DNA of 64,000 nucleotides from Siphonodentalium dalli (lineage: Eukaryota; Mollusca; Scaphopoda; Gadilida; Siphonodentaliidae): assembly GCA_032622095.1 (NCBI GenBank), contig CP136062.1:152018875-152082874 (forward strand), written 5' to 3'. Shown piece by piece: positions 47,511 through 58,135 of this stretch. The translations under genes were made by a program, and so were the position numbers. Each line of letters starts with the position of its first letter. The stretch's first letter is position 1. The notes under the pieces are model-generated. The model had not been told where the DNA came from, did no database searches, and saw only the letters and a program-made list of their open reading frames with translations.

Positions 47511-47628
47511 GTGTAGAACAGCCACACAACTTTTATTAACTATCTTGATTAATTAACTCAACAATCTGACTATAGATAGTAAGTTGATTAATCAAGATAG
47601 TAAATTAAGTGGTGTGGTGTTCTACGCT
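47511..47628. repeat. Intronic hairpin, stem about 46 bp
   Basis: GTAGAACAGCCACACAACTT, then TTATTAACTATCTTGATTAA and TTAACT, pairs with AGTTGATTAATCAAGATAGT, then AAATTAAGTGGTGTGGTGTT and CTAC. Loop about 25 bases, with a few mismatches. It lies in the intron of the EF-hand gene. Confidence 0.75.
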
Positions 47629-48323
47629 GCCGTATAGTGCGGCATATGGAACATAATATGAATTTTACCCCATGAGTTGTGGTTGCGTTTGTTGTTTTTG
47701 TTTCTAAAAATCATATGCCTTATGAAGGCATCCCATTCGTAAATTTTCATTAAAAAAAACTCAATTCCAAACTATCAATTTTACATGTAGGAAACATAAT
47801 TATCCTTTATAACGAATGTATGCTATAGTGCTATAACAACACCTGTTCATCTTCACAATATGAGAGATATATGTTCTAATGTAAAACGTTTAAACAAAAT
47901 AAAAACAACACTATTCAAGCTGGTCATTGGCAGGACGTATTTGCAACAAACACTCTAACTAGTTATCAACCCAACTATTGGGTATGCGCTCAGTTAACTG
48001 TCTGAAATCATGAATGTCTGCGAGAAAATAAATAAAATATATTTTATTGCATAATTTAGTTTCTCGGCGGTCAGTTGCAGAAATTTTTTTTGGAGGAAAA
48101 ATCACCATAAAACATATAATTTCTAAACATATGAATCTATATTAAATGTTTATGTCTGCCAGATTATTGCAAACGGGGTTGAATACTCTTTATATTTTAT
48201 ATGTTGTTTTTGTCCTTCATACTACAAACAAATAATCATGCAGTGCATTGCGTGGATACATTCACGCGTGGGTATAATACACTTGCTTCCTATCGGATTC
48301 TGATATTTGATATCCCTTTACAG

Positions 48324-48433
48324 GTGACGGACTTTTCAGCTTCGAGGAATTTGTACAAGTCATGGCGAACATGGGTGGGCTGAGTGAAGCGTCCCCAGAG
48401 GATGAAGAGGAGGATCTCAAGCAAGCTTTCAGA
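48324..48433 (+). CDS. Calmodulin-like EF-hand gene, internal exon encoding EF-hand 2 and linker
   Basis: Acceptor CCCTTTACAG and donor GTACGT bound 110 bases. Joined to the previous exon the phase is kept and the loop reads DIDGDGLFSFEE: Asp at 1, 3 and 5, Gly at 6, Phe at 8 (usually Ile/Val/Leu), Glu at 12, so calcium binding is expected. The exiting helix is FVQVMANMGG, and the acidic linker SEASPEDEEEDL is longer than calmodulin's by about five residues. The exon ends after KQAFR, four codons earlier than the corresponding calmodulin exon as I recall it. The intron before it is 2147 bases and the one after 5516 bases. Confidence 0.88.
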
Positions 48434-48739
48434 GTACGTTCATAGTTATAGTCCATGAGCTGGCAGGACCCCCTTCCCCCCACTACTTAACTTCTTTGGT
48501 ATTTTCATGTACCCTAATAATATGTACCCTAACATTATGTTAACTGCAATTATTTTGGGTACTATTGTACCTACTGGGTCAAAGTTTAGCCTTACTCGGG
48601 TACCATTTTATTCCAATTATGATGGGATGGGGAAACTAATATTCCATACAGGTGATGCGTCATTTTGTATGTATTTGAATACTATATCAACTGGTAGCAA
48701 AAATATGGCACCCCTGCACCCACAGGACTTAACTTCACC

Positions 48740-49300
48740 CTTATTGTGAAGCTAAGACATAATGCTAACTTTTAGGGCAAACTTGGAACTCCAAGTCCAA
48801 GAATAACCATTTTTTACTTATATCTTCTAAATTAGATTCTGCTGTTTGGAACTGGTTGAGAATTGCGACTTTATTTTGTATTTTTCATATTAACTGATCA
48901 TTGGAGCAATGCAATATGCCATTCTGTGGTCCCAAGCCCATCCAAAAATGTTATTCTACAAAATGCGGTATAAATTTCACCAAAAAAATCATCATTTAGC
49001 TCAAAATGACCGCCAAAATGGCAGCCAAATTATGGAAAATCGTACATATTGCCCCATCGTGCCCTGCAATAGGTTACAAGTTATTGTTTAACTGTTACTA
49101 TTGTAACCATTGACATTTTTCTCTCACAAACTTGACATAAAAATCAGCAAAAATTAACTTTTCAGTTTGGATCTTTATTTTCAAGTTAAATGGAACTCTC
49201 ATTGGTAGCAAAGGTGTTTTTTGTTTTGATCTGTCTTAAATGAGTCACACTGATGTGTTTTTGGACCAAATTACTTAAAATTGCTTGCAAAATAGCAACC
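48740..49300 (+). repeat. Partial copy of the large-element arm, inside an intron
   Basis: GAAGCTAAGACATAATG, CTGCTGTTTGGAACTGGTTG, AACTGATCATTGGAGCAAT and the paired ATGGC(C/A)GCC motifs follow the same order as 2480-3060 and 60540-61320. It is the most diverged of the four copies and has lost the ends. Confidence 0.75.
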
Positions 49301-49439
49301 AAATTATTATTATGCGATTATAATTGGGGGCGTTTTCATTGTCTGTATGGTCAATGTAACTAATATACTAGAAAGTTAAATTTCTAAAGCGAAAAACAAT
49401 GGGTTCAGCTTAGCTTGGGTCCGATGTACATGTAAGAAG

Positions 49440-49815
49440 TTTTGAATACGCGCATCAGGTAGTGAGTATGGTCATGGGTGGGATATACAGGTGTACCTTG
49501 ATATGGCTGTATAGTCATGGTTGGGTGTATATGTATACACGTATTGGCTGTATGTGTGTATGGATAAATAGCGAGTGATTGTATGGTTATGGGTAATGTG
49601 TATATGGAATGACTAACGGTAATGGTTGAATTGTATTTTCATACCTGGAGTATTATAGCTTGATGTTCATTTGCGGGCGTGTGGATATATACAGGGAGTG
49701 CCCTTGCGACCATGCTTGTGAGGGTTATGTATAACTGTATTGTCATCGCTTGGTGTATATGTATACAAGAGCATCTGTGTGACCATGAATGGGGTGTATA
49801 AATGAGTCACAATGT
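49440..49815 (-). repeat. Minisatellite, reverse orientation, next to the arm copy
   Basis: Units such as TATAGTCATGGTTGGGTGTA, then TATGTATACA, are the reverse complement of the 62400-64000 units. As at 60.5-62.3 kb, the array follows an arm copy on its right, so arm and array travel together. Confidence 0.7.
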
Positions 49816-50239
49816 GCTACTCTTCTCGGGACAGTAGAGAATAATGTTCGTGATAAGACGACGAGTGTGTTATCAATTGATACGGACGACCTATCGCCCA
49901 AAAAACGCGACACGAGGATACATCGAATGATTTTTTCTTGTGTATATCACCTAGATAAATACACGTCATCTGTATAATACACAAGCTTCGTACATCTCGC
50001 TGTACATCTCTGCTCACCAAGGCAGTGACATGTAATCGATGTGAAGATACAAACCATTAGTTCTTCCATTGTCCATGCATATCGACTCCATGCACGCATA
50101 TGGCCACGATTCGACGACCTGAACACTGTGATTTCGTGGTTTTAGGCATACCACACTACAGCACAATCATTCATCGCCTCCAGAGACAGTTTCTCACAAT
50201 TCGCATAATAATTTTACTTTCACCCCCCCCCCCCCCCCC

Positions 50240-50745
50240 CCGCGAAACTGCATTCATATATAGCCACAGCGAAAGCCATAACATCATTTATCTTACAATG
50301 CATATCCTTGGTGGCAACAGTAACTTTGCGTGAGCTATAGAGAGAATCGCTTCGTTTGTAAACAAACTATGATTAACGGTCAATTGGCATTTAATTAGTC
50401 CTAATATTTTAAACATCTATTATATCCATTCAATTGAGTCGTTTACAACGAAAATGCCTAAACAAAATCGGTTGCATTTCACAAAAAAGTATTGTTTTTA
50501 TTTAGTGCGTATGATTATTCGGATCTATTTTGACACACTTTTAAAATAGTTGATGACATCAGTCTTGATAGTGACGCACCACGACGTAAACGTTTATGTG
50601 CGTGTGTTATCTATATATGCGCAACGTCATAATTATCATAAGATACTACCTTTTAGATGAGAGTTTGTTGGGTAAATTGTAAGATAAACAGACTATCACC
50701 ACTTTGTGTGTTCCTGAGATAGGTATTTAAGTCTCAATAACTCTT
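50240..50745 (+). repeat. Duplicated block, copy 2
   Basis: Direct-orientation match to 40440-41455 without its central 460 bases. A C run of about 20 (50222-50241) stands at its left edge. The stretch 49816-50221 shows nothing recognised. Confidence 0.75.
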
Positions 50746-51039
50746 CTTGACCCTATGTCCAGTGTTCATGCGGCCCCCCAAAAAGCTTGTTTAGTCATTT
50801 CCAGATTTGTTTTCGCCGACTGAAAACAAAATTAAGCCAAAGTTTTTTCACTAGAGTATAATCGACATTAATAACACAGATTATAAATGTATTTGTAATA
50901 TTGTTCCCGTTACTATAAATGGTTCAATATCAGTAAAATTGATAATAGAACATTGAAAAACTTGCACAATATAGCGCATTCATTTATGATCTACTATATA
51001 TTTTGAGACCTCCGTATATGTGTAGATCTATATATCCTT

Positions 51040-51640
51040 TATAGACTCGAAAACGGCTCGACCGATTGAGCCCAAACTTGCTATCTAATGGTAAAAAGCC
51101 ACGAGAAGTGCCATCGCACCGCTTCTGAGAACGTCCGAGCACTTCTTCACCCTTCGCCCTGCCACCGTCGTTGAAATTGATGGGTTAATGATTAAGGAGC
51201 GTTCGTATCTACGGTGTCGTTGTTAAAGAGCGTTTATATACACGAGTATAAATACGGCTCAATCGACCGTCTCCGAAACTGGGGATATCGAGACGAAATT
51301 TCCTACTTAGGACTTCCAAGGGACGGGCGAGATTTTCGTCGGGTCAGTTTGTCCGCATGAGGTGACCTTGACCTTGAAACGGGTACCCACAAATGACCTT
51401 GTGTGATATCTCGGTCGTCAGTGGTGACATCGACGTGAAATTTGTTATGTATGGTCAACTCGGGACGGGGAATATTTTTGTCCACCCAACATGACCTTGA
51501 AACGGGTACCCGCAAATGATAGCATGCTGTCGGCGTGCCTGTACAGGGTTACCTTGAAAAACTAAAATTAATGGATCAACCAAAGCCATGGGACCAATCC
51601 CGCTAGTGCCGGGCTAATCAGCTAGTATGATATATATCGC
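51040..51640. repeat. Repeat with two GACCTTGAAACGGGTACCC units and a CTAATCAGCTAGT end
   Basis: Two units (about 51285-51400 and 51405-51520) share ATATC(G/T)(A/C)G, CGAAATTT, GACG(G)GG and GACCTTGAAACGGGTACCC. The right edge GTGCCGGGCTAATCAGCTAG is the inverse of the opening of 3596-3810. This is a transposon fragment of undetermined class. Confidence 0.5.
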
Positions 51641-53200
51641 CCATGTAGTTTGCAACATACATAAACTAAAACGATGCAATTGATTGTAGATACCGCTGGG
51701 TTTTGCACAATCATCCTCGTAAAACACAGTCAGCAAGCTTGAATACTTGTTGATTGGACACGTCCCTCACACGATAGCCACCGTGTTGTACACACGTATT
51801 TAATTTTCGTACCATCCTATGATATTGATGGGTGAGAATAATACGAGATTGACACCCAAAGTATGCACAACGACTTGGTCACACACAACTTCAAACCGCA
51901 GTGAGGTGACTGCCTATTGTGCAACTGTAATTAGCTACATTCACTGGCATTCATAGTTTTTGTTGTGTTTTCACTAACTGGGAAGACATAAACCAATATA
52001 TTGGGCATACACTGTATATAATGTACATAAATCATATGAATAAAAAATATACAAAAAAAAAAAAATATATATATATATATATATTGGGCATATATAATGG
52101 GCATATTTACCTTTAGATGCCCAATTGTAGCTTCGTTCCAAACACCAGGCAGAGTTATCTCCCTTCGCTCCGCTGAGATACCACTGCCACAAGGACGTTA
52201 TGCAAGGATTTCTGACATGAGCTTAGTTCTTATGTTTTAGTATTATGCCAGGTTCAGTTCATATTGTTCTTATCAATACCGAAGGAATTACATTATTGCA
52301 AACTTGTGGTGATCAAAATAAGATAATAGTTGACTAAATATAGTTCCGACGATACATAAAAATAGATGCATCGGTCCGCAAAGTACCATCCTTCCGGCAG
52401 TAATCTATTGCAATGATAACGTTGAGGGCGCTGCATGGAGTGTGGCTTGGTTCGTCTACTTGTTGTCTTTTCCAGTTGGTTTCAGTATAAACACAGCGTC
52501 TTGATTCCCCGGGTCCGTTCCTTCGTGCATGGTCCTCTCGTTGCTCCGGCTCAAACCGTGGTATCACTTCCGGTACGAAGCTGTCATCATCTTCATGGTC
52601 TGTTTGTTGTATGTTCTGCGCTGTACCTATGGCGTTTCGACGGCATCCACAATACTTCCCTCTTATCTATTTCTTTTGGATAAGAGCCCACTGGCTGTTG
52701 AGTCTGGGGGAACAAAAACTCCGAACCCCAAAGCACAGTTCTCCATCTGAAATTTCTTTAAAACAAAAATTAATTAGATCCGCAAGAAAGACGGCGTGAG
52801 ACCAACGCCACTGTAGTTTGTGTACGCTGCCTGTTTGTTAGTGGGGAATGTATACGGAACAAAGAAGGTAGGTCGACTTGAATACGGATCACGGAAACAC
52901 ACATGGTGTGAAAACTGATATGTACGTCAATTGACGTCATGAACACTATTCTCCAAACGATTACAATACCTTCATTTACTTGTCTTCACGAGAGAGGGGC
53001 TTTCATAATTTACCGATCCCATGTGCGCGAACGCTGCCACACTCCCGTATATATATACATGTATGTTACAGTTTTCCTTATCTTTTGGTTGAGGATAAAT
53101 ATGTTCAGTCAGTCATTTTGCGATATACTTGCTCGATTATCGAGTTGCTATCAGAATCTTCCATATATTGTCACCCATATACAGGGACATGGTTAGATGT
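51641..53200. other. Intron sequence, no supported exon
   Basis: Contains an A/AT microsatellite (52052-52083). From about 52333 to 52690 the minus strand is free of stops for roughly 117 codons and GC-richer than its surroundings, but no domain is recognised and no good start is seen. Confidence 0.4.
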
Positions 53201-53949
53201 CTCCGTTGGCGGAGGGGGGGGGGGGGGGGGGGGTCTCCTTCTTGAAATTTCCAACTCCCCCTTAACCACACCAACATACTCACAAGATTTCGTAATTCCA
53301 TTTCCAACATCCCTTGGGCTTTAACTTTTCGCAACTGTTCCCCTACACATGCCTGGATAGTAGCCTATTCCAAATGGATCAGTAGTCTTGTGGCCACTAG
53401 CCATTGGGTGGGGGGGGGATCCATGGATCGGTCAAGTGTGAGAACATTTTGAGATCTGAACCTGAAAATTGCAAATTCCTAACATCTAATGGTCTAACGC
53501 CATGCAAATTCGCACCCAAATTTGTTTTTCTTAAATTAATTGTATAGCAGTTTTTAACTGCCCAAGTGGGAGGAACCGGGACACAGGTATGATAACATTT
53601 TGAAATCTGAACATGAAAAATCCTAGCATTTAGACTTGCCTCAAGTATTCCAATTGTCAGAAATGTCCAATTGATGGCAATTGATGTCCAAAATGTTTAC
53701 CAAAAGCAGGAAAATATGCAAATGTTGGTCTAAAACAACAAATTCCCTGAATTCCCCATTAATTAATTGTTGTAAAATCAAATTACGAGAGCAATTTCGA
53801 CCTATTGTTGGTGCGCAATTTCCCAAATGTTGTCTCAGGTACGAAATATCCAACAGCTGAAACTAGTTACTACCCCCGCCATATATTTTAATTGAAGGTA
53901 GTTGATCATTCGAGTCATTCAAACTTTGTCTCGCATTGTTTCATTACAG
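53201..53949. other. Intron sequence with a long poly(G) tract and old repeat fragments
   Basis: A run of about 20 G begins near 53213. 53640-53800 resembles 20860-21000. The last 30 bases before the exon are T/C-rich and end in CATTACAG. Confidence 0.5.
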
Positions 53950-54040
53950 GTATTTGACAAGTCGGGGTGTGGCTACATAACGCAGTCGGACCTCCGGGCG
54001 GTTTTACAGTGTCTTGGCGAAGAATACGACTCTGATGAAA
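53950..54040 (+). CDS. Calmodulin-like EF-hand gene, internal exon encoding degenerate EF-hand 3
   Basis: Acceptor TTCATTACAG, donor GTAAGG; 91 bases, entering in phase 0 and leaving after one base. Encodes VFDKSGCGYITQSDLRAVLQ and CLGEEYDSDE. Loop DKSGCGYITQSD keeps Asp at 1 and Gly at 6 but has Ser at 3, Cys at 5 and Asp at 12, so calcium binding should be weak or lost. RVFDK and the LRAVLQCLGE helix place it in the CG11638-like calmodulin-like group (from memory), in which this loop is also non-canonical. EF-hand 4 must lie on a later exon. I found no match between 54041 and 64000. Confidence 0.85.
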
Positions 54041-54057
54041 GTAAGGACACACGACAT

Positions 54058-54315
54058 GTACCCTTTCTTTACTGTATGGATTTTCTCATCAGTTATAAAA
54101 GTGTACATTAGAATGGTCTATTATACATCTGCAGGGATGTTCAGGAAATATATAATCAGATGCCAGATAATTCAAGTGAGAGCAGGATTTCAATTTATTT
54201 TGTGGAGGCAAATGTTCAGATAATATGTTCGACAAATGGCAGTTTATGGAACTTTCATCTGAACATTTCACAAGGGAGCAACTACTCGTCAATCAGTAAT
54301 TGGTAAAGAAAGGTT
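54058..54315. mobile_element. TTAA MITE family 2 remnant directly after an exon
   Basis: Diverged family phrases: CCCTTTCTTTACTGTATGGA, GGGATGTTCAGGAAATATAT, CAAATGTTCAGATAATATG, ATCTGAACATTTCAC and GTAAAGAAAGG. It starts only 17 bases after the splice donor at 54041, so it nearly defines the start of the intron. The TTAA borders are mutated. Confidence 0.65.
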
Positions 54316-54699
54316 CCTCTTAAAGATGGCCTATCTCTTCCGGTAACGCGTTATATATAGATCCAGGGTATAACATAATAGATACGAATCGATGGACACC
54401 CAGTAAGTTTTATATAGATTCCAGGGTATAACATAATATATATGCCAGTGAATCGAGGACACCTGTCTGGAGAAGTGTTCTATCAGTTAGAATGTTTTAT
54501 GACATTCATGGGACAGTTTTAGGGACTATTTTTGTAACGTAAATCCGCGCGAAAGCGTTCGTTCAAAGAGCGCGCGAAAACGTCCGGACCGTACCAAGAA
54601 TGAGAACTCTATATTGTTTGCAGCCTCAATCACGGAAAATTGCAGATCGGCTAAGCGATTTACCGCGAATTATATACGATCGAAATAAATCACTTCATT

Positions 54700-55490
54700 A
54701 TAACCCCCCCCCGCAACGAAGTTATGGGGGGTATACTGGAGTCAGCTTGTCCGTCCGTCCGTCGGCGTCCGTCCGTCGGCGTCGTCCGTCCGTGGACACA
54801 AATTTGTCCGGAGTTTTTCTCAGTCGTTTTTTGATCAATTTCCGTGAAACTTGGCACAGACATCAACCACCATGGGAACCTGTGCACCTGCGATTATGAC
54901 GTCTGTTGGACTTTTTGTAGTGGAGTTACCCCCCCCCTTTTTCGACTTAGAAATTGTTCACAACATGTATACTTTTGTCCGAGCTTTTATTCCTACATTT
55001 TTCAGTCAATTTTTTTTAAACGTGGCACAGATATTTAGTACCATGGGAACTTGTGCACTTGCGATTATGACGTCTGTCCGACATTTTTTGGTGGAGTTAT
55101 CCCCCTTTTTTTATTTAGAAACTTTTTTTGCAACATTCATAATTTTGTCCGAGCTTTTATTCCTACATTTTTCGGTCAATGTTTTTTAATCTTGGCACTG
55201 ATATTTAGTACCATGGGAACCTGTGCACCTGCGATTATGACGTCTGTCCGACATTTTTTGGTGGAGTTATTCCCCTTTTACAACTTAGAATTTTTTTCGC
55301 AACATACATAATTTTGTCCAAGATTTTATTCCTACATTTTTCGGTCAATAGGTTTAAGATTAGGGTTATGGTTGTACACCTGCAATGGGAACTGTTATTT
55401 TATTATTTTAACTAAATGTTTACTGACATGTGAAACATCTTAGTATTTTAAAAACAGGGGGGTATCCGTAGTCCCATTGGGACAGTCACA
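54700..55490 (+). repeat. Dispersed repeat with GTCCGTCC head and three 170 bp units
   Basis: Head: C run, GTTATGGGGGGTATACTGGA, then repeated GTCCGTCCGTC. CATGGGAACCTGTGCACCTG recurs at 54871, 55042 and 55212 (spacing 171 and 170) with GCGATTATGACGTCTGT(C/T) and TTTATTCCTACATTTTTC in each unit. A GGGGGGTATCCGTAGTCCCA phrase ends it near 55485. Repeats of this kind are common in marine invertebrate genomes (recalled). 54316-54699 and 55491-55814 show nothing else. Confidence 0.75.
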
Positions 55491-55814
55491 CCTCTAGTTA
55501 TTCTTGAAATGCTTTTATAGACAAATATTATACACCGTCTTCAGTTATATCTGTATTTTATTCACAAAATAGTGATTTGTAGTCTTGAAATCGAGAAAAA
55601 ATATGTCGTTGTAATTGTGGCACTTTGAACATTACCCGCGTGTATATATGGATTTGGACTTCGATTCCACTGTCACAATTTTGAACATGAAAAAAAAAAC
55701 GAACAATCCAGGCCCCGAACGAGGCACTCGATTAATTCCCGCAAATTTAGTTTTTAGTTTAGTTGTCGTGATTAATCGTGTAACCGATCGATTATCGATT
55801 AGACACAAAGTCGA

Positions 55815-55855
<41 letters not shown>

Positions 55856-55877
55856 GGAGGAGAGAGAGAGAGGGAGG

Positions 55878-55916
<39 letters not shown>

Positions 55917-55917
55917 G

Positions 55918-55993
<76 letters not shown>
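55815..55993 (+). repeat. Compound (GT)n(GA)n microsatellite
   Basis: About 10 GT repeats followed by roughly 160 bases of GA repeats with occasional GGGA interruptions. The apparent reading frames in it (Cys-Val, Arg-Glu and Ser-Leu repeats) are artefacts. Confidence 0.95.
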
Positions 55994-55995
<2 letters not shown>

Positions 55996-56081
55996 GCCCG
56001 TTTCCAAACAAATCAACCATTTACAAGAATACATTTGCCCATAAACGCCTTCAATCGATGCATCAAAGATCCATGCTATGT

Positions 56082-56220
56082 AGTACCAAATGTTGGTACT
56101 ATGCAGTACCAAATTGTTGGTACTTAATGTAAATAGGTACTATATAGTACCAAAATCTGATGCTATATAGTACCAAATGTTGATACTATGTAGTACCAAA
56201 TTGTTGGTACTCAATGTAAA
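56082..56220 (+). repeat. Tandem repeat of GTACCAAA...TTGGTAC palindromes
   Basis: AGTACCAAATGTTGGTACTA (56082) and AGTACCAAATGTTGATACTA (56169) begin two units of about 87 bases. Each also holds AGTACCAAATTGTTGGTACT and AATGTAAAT. Every AGTACCAAA/TTGGTACT pair is a small hairpin. Confidence 0.8.
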
Positions 56221-56443
56221 TGTAAATTGTATGTGTGATATACTGCTTGGGAACTTGAAAATATGATTCAATCACCCGATAGAGCCCCATGGTCTAGACG
56301 AATCATCGACCCCATGGCTATAATAGATTACTAAGTAGCCTCTTACTAGTCGAGTTATTCACTATTCTGAATTCTCACGAGTTACGCTAATTCTTTGTTT
56401 GAAATAATTGAACAAAATTGCACCATATTGTATCCTAGTTACT

Positions 56444-56939
56444 GGGGCGGATCTACTGGCCGATGGGGTCATTGTCACAAGGCATCGATCACATTCGTAG
56501 CCAGCTTTTCAAATCGATCACAAATGTAGCCAGCTTCTTAAAGGCGATTACATTTGTTGCTAGCTTTTCAAGTTATATCGTTTTATGACATAATTTGTGA
56601 CGTCATCGCGCGAACACGCGACTAAAATGCCGACGTCTTGCTCCAAAACTGGGTTCTTTTCTTAAGTTATAGGGATTGAACTCGAGCAATTTCATGACAT
56701 TAGGTATAGAAATTATTAATTAATATTTAATTTATTTTCTCCCTTATACAGTTTTTATTCATTCATCTACTAAAAAGGCATAATGTGATAAGCCAAACAA
56801 TTAGTCTCGTTCATTACACCCACATGAATAAAAGCTGGCTACGAATGTGATCGTCCTTGAAAAGCTAGCTACATTTGTGATCAATTTGAAAATCTTGCTA
56901 TGAAAGTGATCGATGCCTTGTGACAATGATCCCATCAGC
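56444..56939. mobile_element. hAT-like MITE with 10 bp direct repeats
   Basis: CCTAGTTACT flanks both sides (56434-56443 and 56940-56949). GGCCGATGGGGTCATTGTCA plus CAAGGCATCGATCAC at the left pairs with GTGATCGATGCCTTGTGACA plus ATGATCCCATCAGCC at the right. The left end also has GGGGCGGATCTACT, a hAT-like terminus, which the right end lacks. Subterminal GATCACA(A)ATGTAGCCAGC-type motifs repeat three times on each side in opposite orientations, as transposase-binding repeats do. No coding sequence. Confidence 0.75.
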
Positions 56940-57297
56940 CCTAGTTACTAGAATGTGGAGGAAACATGACAGAAAAATTAAATATTAGTAAAACTCCGTT
57001 TTATCTAATAAAATCAGCTTGCAAATGACATTGGCGGAGTTATATGAGAAAAATTCAACACTAAAAGAACGCTCAACATTAGCCTCGAATAGTTTGTATA
57101 CATATACATCAAAATAAAAATCTAGTATCACATCGACAAACACGTAGATGGACATGATTGGCATGTTGTTTCACATGATGTCATTTCGAGACCACGAAGC
57201 AGTATTGACAATTGATTTAAAAAGGTCGAATCTAAAGTGGGTTGTCATCGTTGTCTTGATAAGTGTAATCGCGTGGGGGTTGCAATATGGGTTCTGT

Positions 57298-57762
57298 TTA
57301 AAGGTACTCAATCCGATAAAACTCCTCTCAATTACTATTTCAATGGCTTCGGGGGTCAAAAATATTTGATTCGAGTCGAGGAAGTCACCCATCAAAGCTC
57401 AGATTTGTTAGATATCGATTTTAGAAATCTATTATTTTTCATTATCGGGAATACTATCTGGCCCAGAACTCAGTCAAAATTGCGTTAAAATTACCACTTG
57501 ATTTTAGAGTTATTCATCCTTGTCTGTTTGAATAGATTTGGAGTACACATCCAGAGCAGATTATGGCAGTTATTAGTACTCATCTCGAGAACATAACAAA
57601 TTTGAAAAATCAATATCTAATTGTTTGATGGGTTCCTCGACTCGAATCAAATATATTTTACCCCCAAAGCCAAAGAAATAGTAATATAGGACCCTCTGAT
57701 CGGATTGTTGTTGTTGGAATCTGTTGAGATGGGGACCCTCTTTACGGGTTGAGTACCTTTAA
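57298..57762. mobile_element. Palindromic MITE, family 1, copy F (inverted relative to D and E)
   Basis: TTAAAGGTACTCAATCCG to CGGGTTGAGTACCTTTAA. Its sequence is almost the exact reverse complement of 44214-44690, with small differences. It includes the asymmetric ends: one side has AGGACCCTCTGATCGG and TTGTTGTTGGAATCTG, the other has neither. Confidence 0.9.
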
Positions 57763-58135
57763 TCGACATGTCAGTTAGATAACACGCATATATGAATATC
57801 TGCCAATTGCTTGCTTGTTGTGGATTTCCCTCCTTTAAGTGAGGAGCACCCCATTATATTGGGTATATAAAATAATGTAAGTAAAAATAAGTCAAATAAA
57901 ACCAGGTAAAACTGCAATAATGATAAAATAGTTGGTAGAATTGTGGTACTAGTGAGTTAAAAGATTTGTGTGTGTGTAAGTTACACTTAAGAACTTTTAA
58001 GTTGAGCTTTCATATGTACATATGTACATGTATATTTTTGTTTTGTTTTTAAGATTGATATAGTTAAAATTGTCGTATTGACAAGAATATTTACAGGTAG
58101 TTGTTTTGCCTGTACAGCTCGGCTAGTTTGTCATT

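Noticed and set aside
55792-56132. Open frames of Ser-Leu or Arg-Glu repeats
   Set aside because: Translation of a GT/GA microsatellite.
57237-57488. Frame encoding VEEVTHQSSDLLDIDFRN, also at 28634-28840 and 44500-44778
   Set aside because: The shared peptide comes from three young copies of one palindromic MITE, with no sign of selection on protein.
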